Assembly (NCBI RefSeq): GCF_040126305.1 | Contig: NZ_CP149510.1 | Coordinates: forward strand, 3,421,001 to 3,485,000 | DNA: 64,000 bases | Direction: 5' to 3' | From: Pararhizobium sp. A13 | GTDB lineage: Bacteria; Pseudomonadota; Alphaproteobacteria; Rhizobiales; Rhizobiaceae | In this document: positions 62,375 through 64,000 of the stretch, in pieces | Numbering within the stretch: the stretch's first letter is position 1 | Layout: the number at the start of each line of letters is the position of its first letter | Position numbers and translations under genes: made by a program | Notes under the pieces: generated by a model | What the model was told of the DNA's origin: nothing | The model's database searches: none | What the model saw: the letters and a program-made list of their open reading frames with translations, nothing else

Positions 62375-64000
62375 TCAGAGCTTCAATCGTCTCAGCCGAA
62401 GTGCATTGGTGACGACGGAAACCGAGGACAGGCTCATGGCAGCGGCGGCGATCATCGGCGAGAGCAGCGAGCCGGTCAACGGATAAAGCAGACCGGCTGC
62501 GACCGGCACGCCCACGGCGTTGTAGGCAAAGGCGAAGAACAGGTTCTGGCGAATGTTCGACAGCGTCGCCTTCGACAGGGTTCGCGCCCGCACGATACCG
62601 GACAGGTCGCCCTTCAGCAGCGTGATGCCGGCGCTTTCCAGCGCCACATCGGCGCCGGTACCCATCGCGATGCCGACGTCCGCGGCCGCCAAAGCCGGCG
62701 CATCGTTGATACCGTCGCCCGCCATGGCAACGATGCGGCCCTCGGCCTTCAGGCGCTCGACCAGCGCTTTCTTATCTTCCGGCAACTGGTCGGCCGCGAC
62801 ATCGTCGATGCCGAGCGCCTTCGCCACTGCGTGCGCTGTGACGGCACTGTCGCCCGTCGCCATGACAATGCGGATGCCATCGGCATGCAGCGCGCGGATG
62901 GCTTCGACCGCATTGACCTTGATCTCGTCGGCCAGCGCCAGAAGACCGGCCAGTTCGCTATTGACCGCGACGTAGAGCGCGGTGCGGCCGTTCTGGCGCA
63001 GCCCTTCGGCGTGATCCGCAAAGGCTGACGTATCGATACCGACATCCGCCAGCATCGCGGCATTGCCTGCGAGCACGAGATCGCCATCCACCCGGCCGGA
63101 GACGCCCTTGCCGTTGACCGCTTCGAAGTCGGAAACGGCAACCAGCGGCACGTCCCGCGCCTTGGCCCCGGCGACGATGGCCTCGGCCAATGGGTGTTCC
63201 GAGGCCTTTTCCAGGGAGGCCGCGAGCATCAGCAGCCGGTTTTCCGGAAAGGTGGGACCCACAAGCACGTCCGTCAGACGCGGCTTGCCTTCCGTCAGCG
63301 TGCCGGTCTTGTCGACGATCAGCATATCGATGGCCGCAAGACGCTCGAGTGCCGCGGCTTCGCGGACCAGCACGCCCGACTGGGCGCCCCTGCCCGTCGC
63401 GGTCATGATCGAGATCGGCGTGGCGAGACCGAGCGCACAGGGGCAGGCAATGATGAGGACGGAGACGGCAGCGACCAGCCCGTAGACGAAGGACGGTTGC
63501 GGACCAAGCATCAGCCAGCCGACGAAAGCCGCCACGGCGACAAGGACGACCGCAGGGACGAACCAACCGGACACCCGGTCGGCGAGTTTCTGGATCGGCG
63601 CGCGCGAGCGCTGGGCCGAGGCGACCATCTCGACGATCTGCGACAGGACCGTATCGCTGCCGACCTTTTCCGCCCGTACGACCAGCGTGCCGTTGCGGTT
63701 GATGGTGCCGCCGGTGACCTCGGCGCCCGCGATCTTTTCCACCGGCAAAGGCTCGCCGGTGATCAGGCTCTCGTCGACGCTGGAGCGGCCTTCGGTGACG
63801 ATGCCATCGACCGGCACGGCTTCGCCGGGGCGTATGCGCACGTGATCGCCAGCCAGAATGTTTTCAAGCGGCGCGTCCTGTTCGGTTCCATCCGGCTGGA
63901 TCCGCCGCGCCGTTTTCGGCGCGAGGTTCATCAGCGCGCGGATCGCATCGCCGGTGCGCTCACGGGCGCGAAGCTCAAGGATCTGGCCGACGAAGACCAG
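62375..64000 (-). CDS. Copper-type P-ATPase, cut by the right window edge
   Basis: The C-terminal ~541 residues of a P1B ATPase are visible and the frame is open at base 64000. Present are the actuator motif TGEPLPVE, the metal-path CPC in [13 protein letters not shown], the phosphorylated Asp in DKTGTLTEG, the nucleotide-binding HP in SEHPLAEAI, and the hinge [10 protein letters not shown]. The last helix carries a Met-x2-Ser motif ([19 protein letters not shown]), indicating Cu(I) export (CopA/ActP group). The N-terminal metal-binding domains lie outside. It converges with the carbonic-anhydrase gene six bases away. Confidence 0.93.
   Translation of the reverse strand: MVFVGQILELRARERTGDAIRALMNLAPKTARRIQPDGTEQDAPLENILAGDHVRIRPGEAVPVDGIVTEGRSSVDESLITGEPLPVEKIAGAEVTGGTINRNGTLVVRAEKVGSDTVLSQIVEMVASAQRSRAPIQKLADRVSGWFVPAVVLVAVAAFVGWLMLGPQPSFVYGLVAAVSVLIIACPCALGLATPISIMTATGRGAQSGVLVREAAALERLAAIDMLIVDKTGTLTEGKPRLTDVLVGPTFPENRLLMLAASLEKASEHPLAEAIVAGAKARDVPLVAVSDFEAVNGKGVSGRVDGDLVLAGNAAMLADVGIDTSAFADHAEGLRQNGRTALYVAVNSELAGLLALADEIKVNAVEAIRALHADGIRIVMATGDSAVTAHAVAKALGIDDVAADQLPEDKKALVERLKAEGRIVAMAGDGINDAPALAAADVGIAMGTGADVALESAGITLLKGDLSGIVRARTLSKATLSNIRQNLFFAFAYNAVGVPVAAGLLYPLTGSLLSPMIAAAAMSLSSVSVVTNALRLRRLKL

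Overview
This 64 kb stretch reads as chromosomal DNA of a Rhizobiaceae alphaproteobacterium (Rhizobium / Agrobacterium / Sinorhizobium type). The evidence is high GC, dense gene packing with many ATGA overlaps, and alphaproteobacterial families (Usg, DUF982, DUF1289, the DUF1501/DUF1800 pair, a TIGR02281-type aspartic protease, an Extensin-like C-terminal protein). There is also an anti-Shine-Dalgarno small RNA of the rhizobial alpha-r type and mosaic palindromic repeats, some of them inside uvrB. I cannot name the species. No rRNA, tRNA, CRISPR array or intact insertion sequence was seen.

Layout. 1-5.2 kb: the 5' part of a chemoreceptor gene, a DMT exporter, mobA-mobB and a secreted polysaccharide deacetylase. 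5.3-13.4 kb: a large OmpA-like protein with a Gln/Glu/Lys/Arg repeat tract, a polar amino-acid ABC transporter (binding protein plus two permeases, no ATPase), usg, an SDR protein, a DUF2270 membrane protein and a methyltransferase. 13.5-21 kb: an orphan sulfonate-binding protein, an MgtC/DUF4010 protein, a frameshifted 3-hydroxyisobutyrate-dehydrogenase-like gene, an AlkD-like repair gene, an Lrp regulator, a uracil-DNA glycosylase, a membrane-anchored nuclease and a histidine kinase. 21-25 kb: an fbpABC iron(III) transporter with an iron-box-like site over its promoter. 25-32 kb: dgkA, divergent cobT/cobS, DUF1289, the aspartic protease, a glycosyltransferase and a YadG/YadH-type ABC exporter.

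32-35 kb: a tightly overlapping sulfide/persulfide operon (blh-bigR-yeeE-yeeE-tauE) with a visible promoter/operator. 35-47 kb: a cNMP-domain patatin phospholipase, an extensin-like lipoprotein, DUF488, an endonuclease/phosphatase-like protein, a triple-Kazal lipoprotein, a second chemoreceptor, a YciA-type thioesterase and ssuACB. 47.0-47.8 kb: a low-GC gene remnant. 47.8-56.9 kb: the DUF1501/DUF1800 pair, a DUF486 remnant, uvrB with repeats in its coding tail, a J-domain protein, a cold-shock gene and a tRNA-dihydrouridine synthase. 57-59.5 kb: a compact RiPP-like locus of repeat precursor, YcaO and TfuA. 59.7-64 kb: DUF982, the small RNA, two small unknown proteins, an FAH-family hydrolase, a gamma carbonic anhydrase and a copper-type P-ATPase running off the right edge.

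The most promising system is at 56990-59501. It encodes a 186-residue peptide with a roughly 47-residue leader and five tandem ~26-residue repeats. It lies 5 bases upstream of a YcaO gene that overlaps a TfuA gene. This is the expected architecture of a multi-core, probably thioamidated, ribosomal peptide; the product is inferred, not known. Sulfur chemistry recurs elsewhere (two SsuA-type proteins, ssuCB, YeeE/TauE, BigR/Blh).
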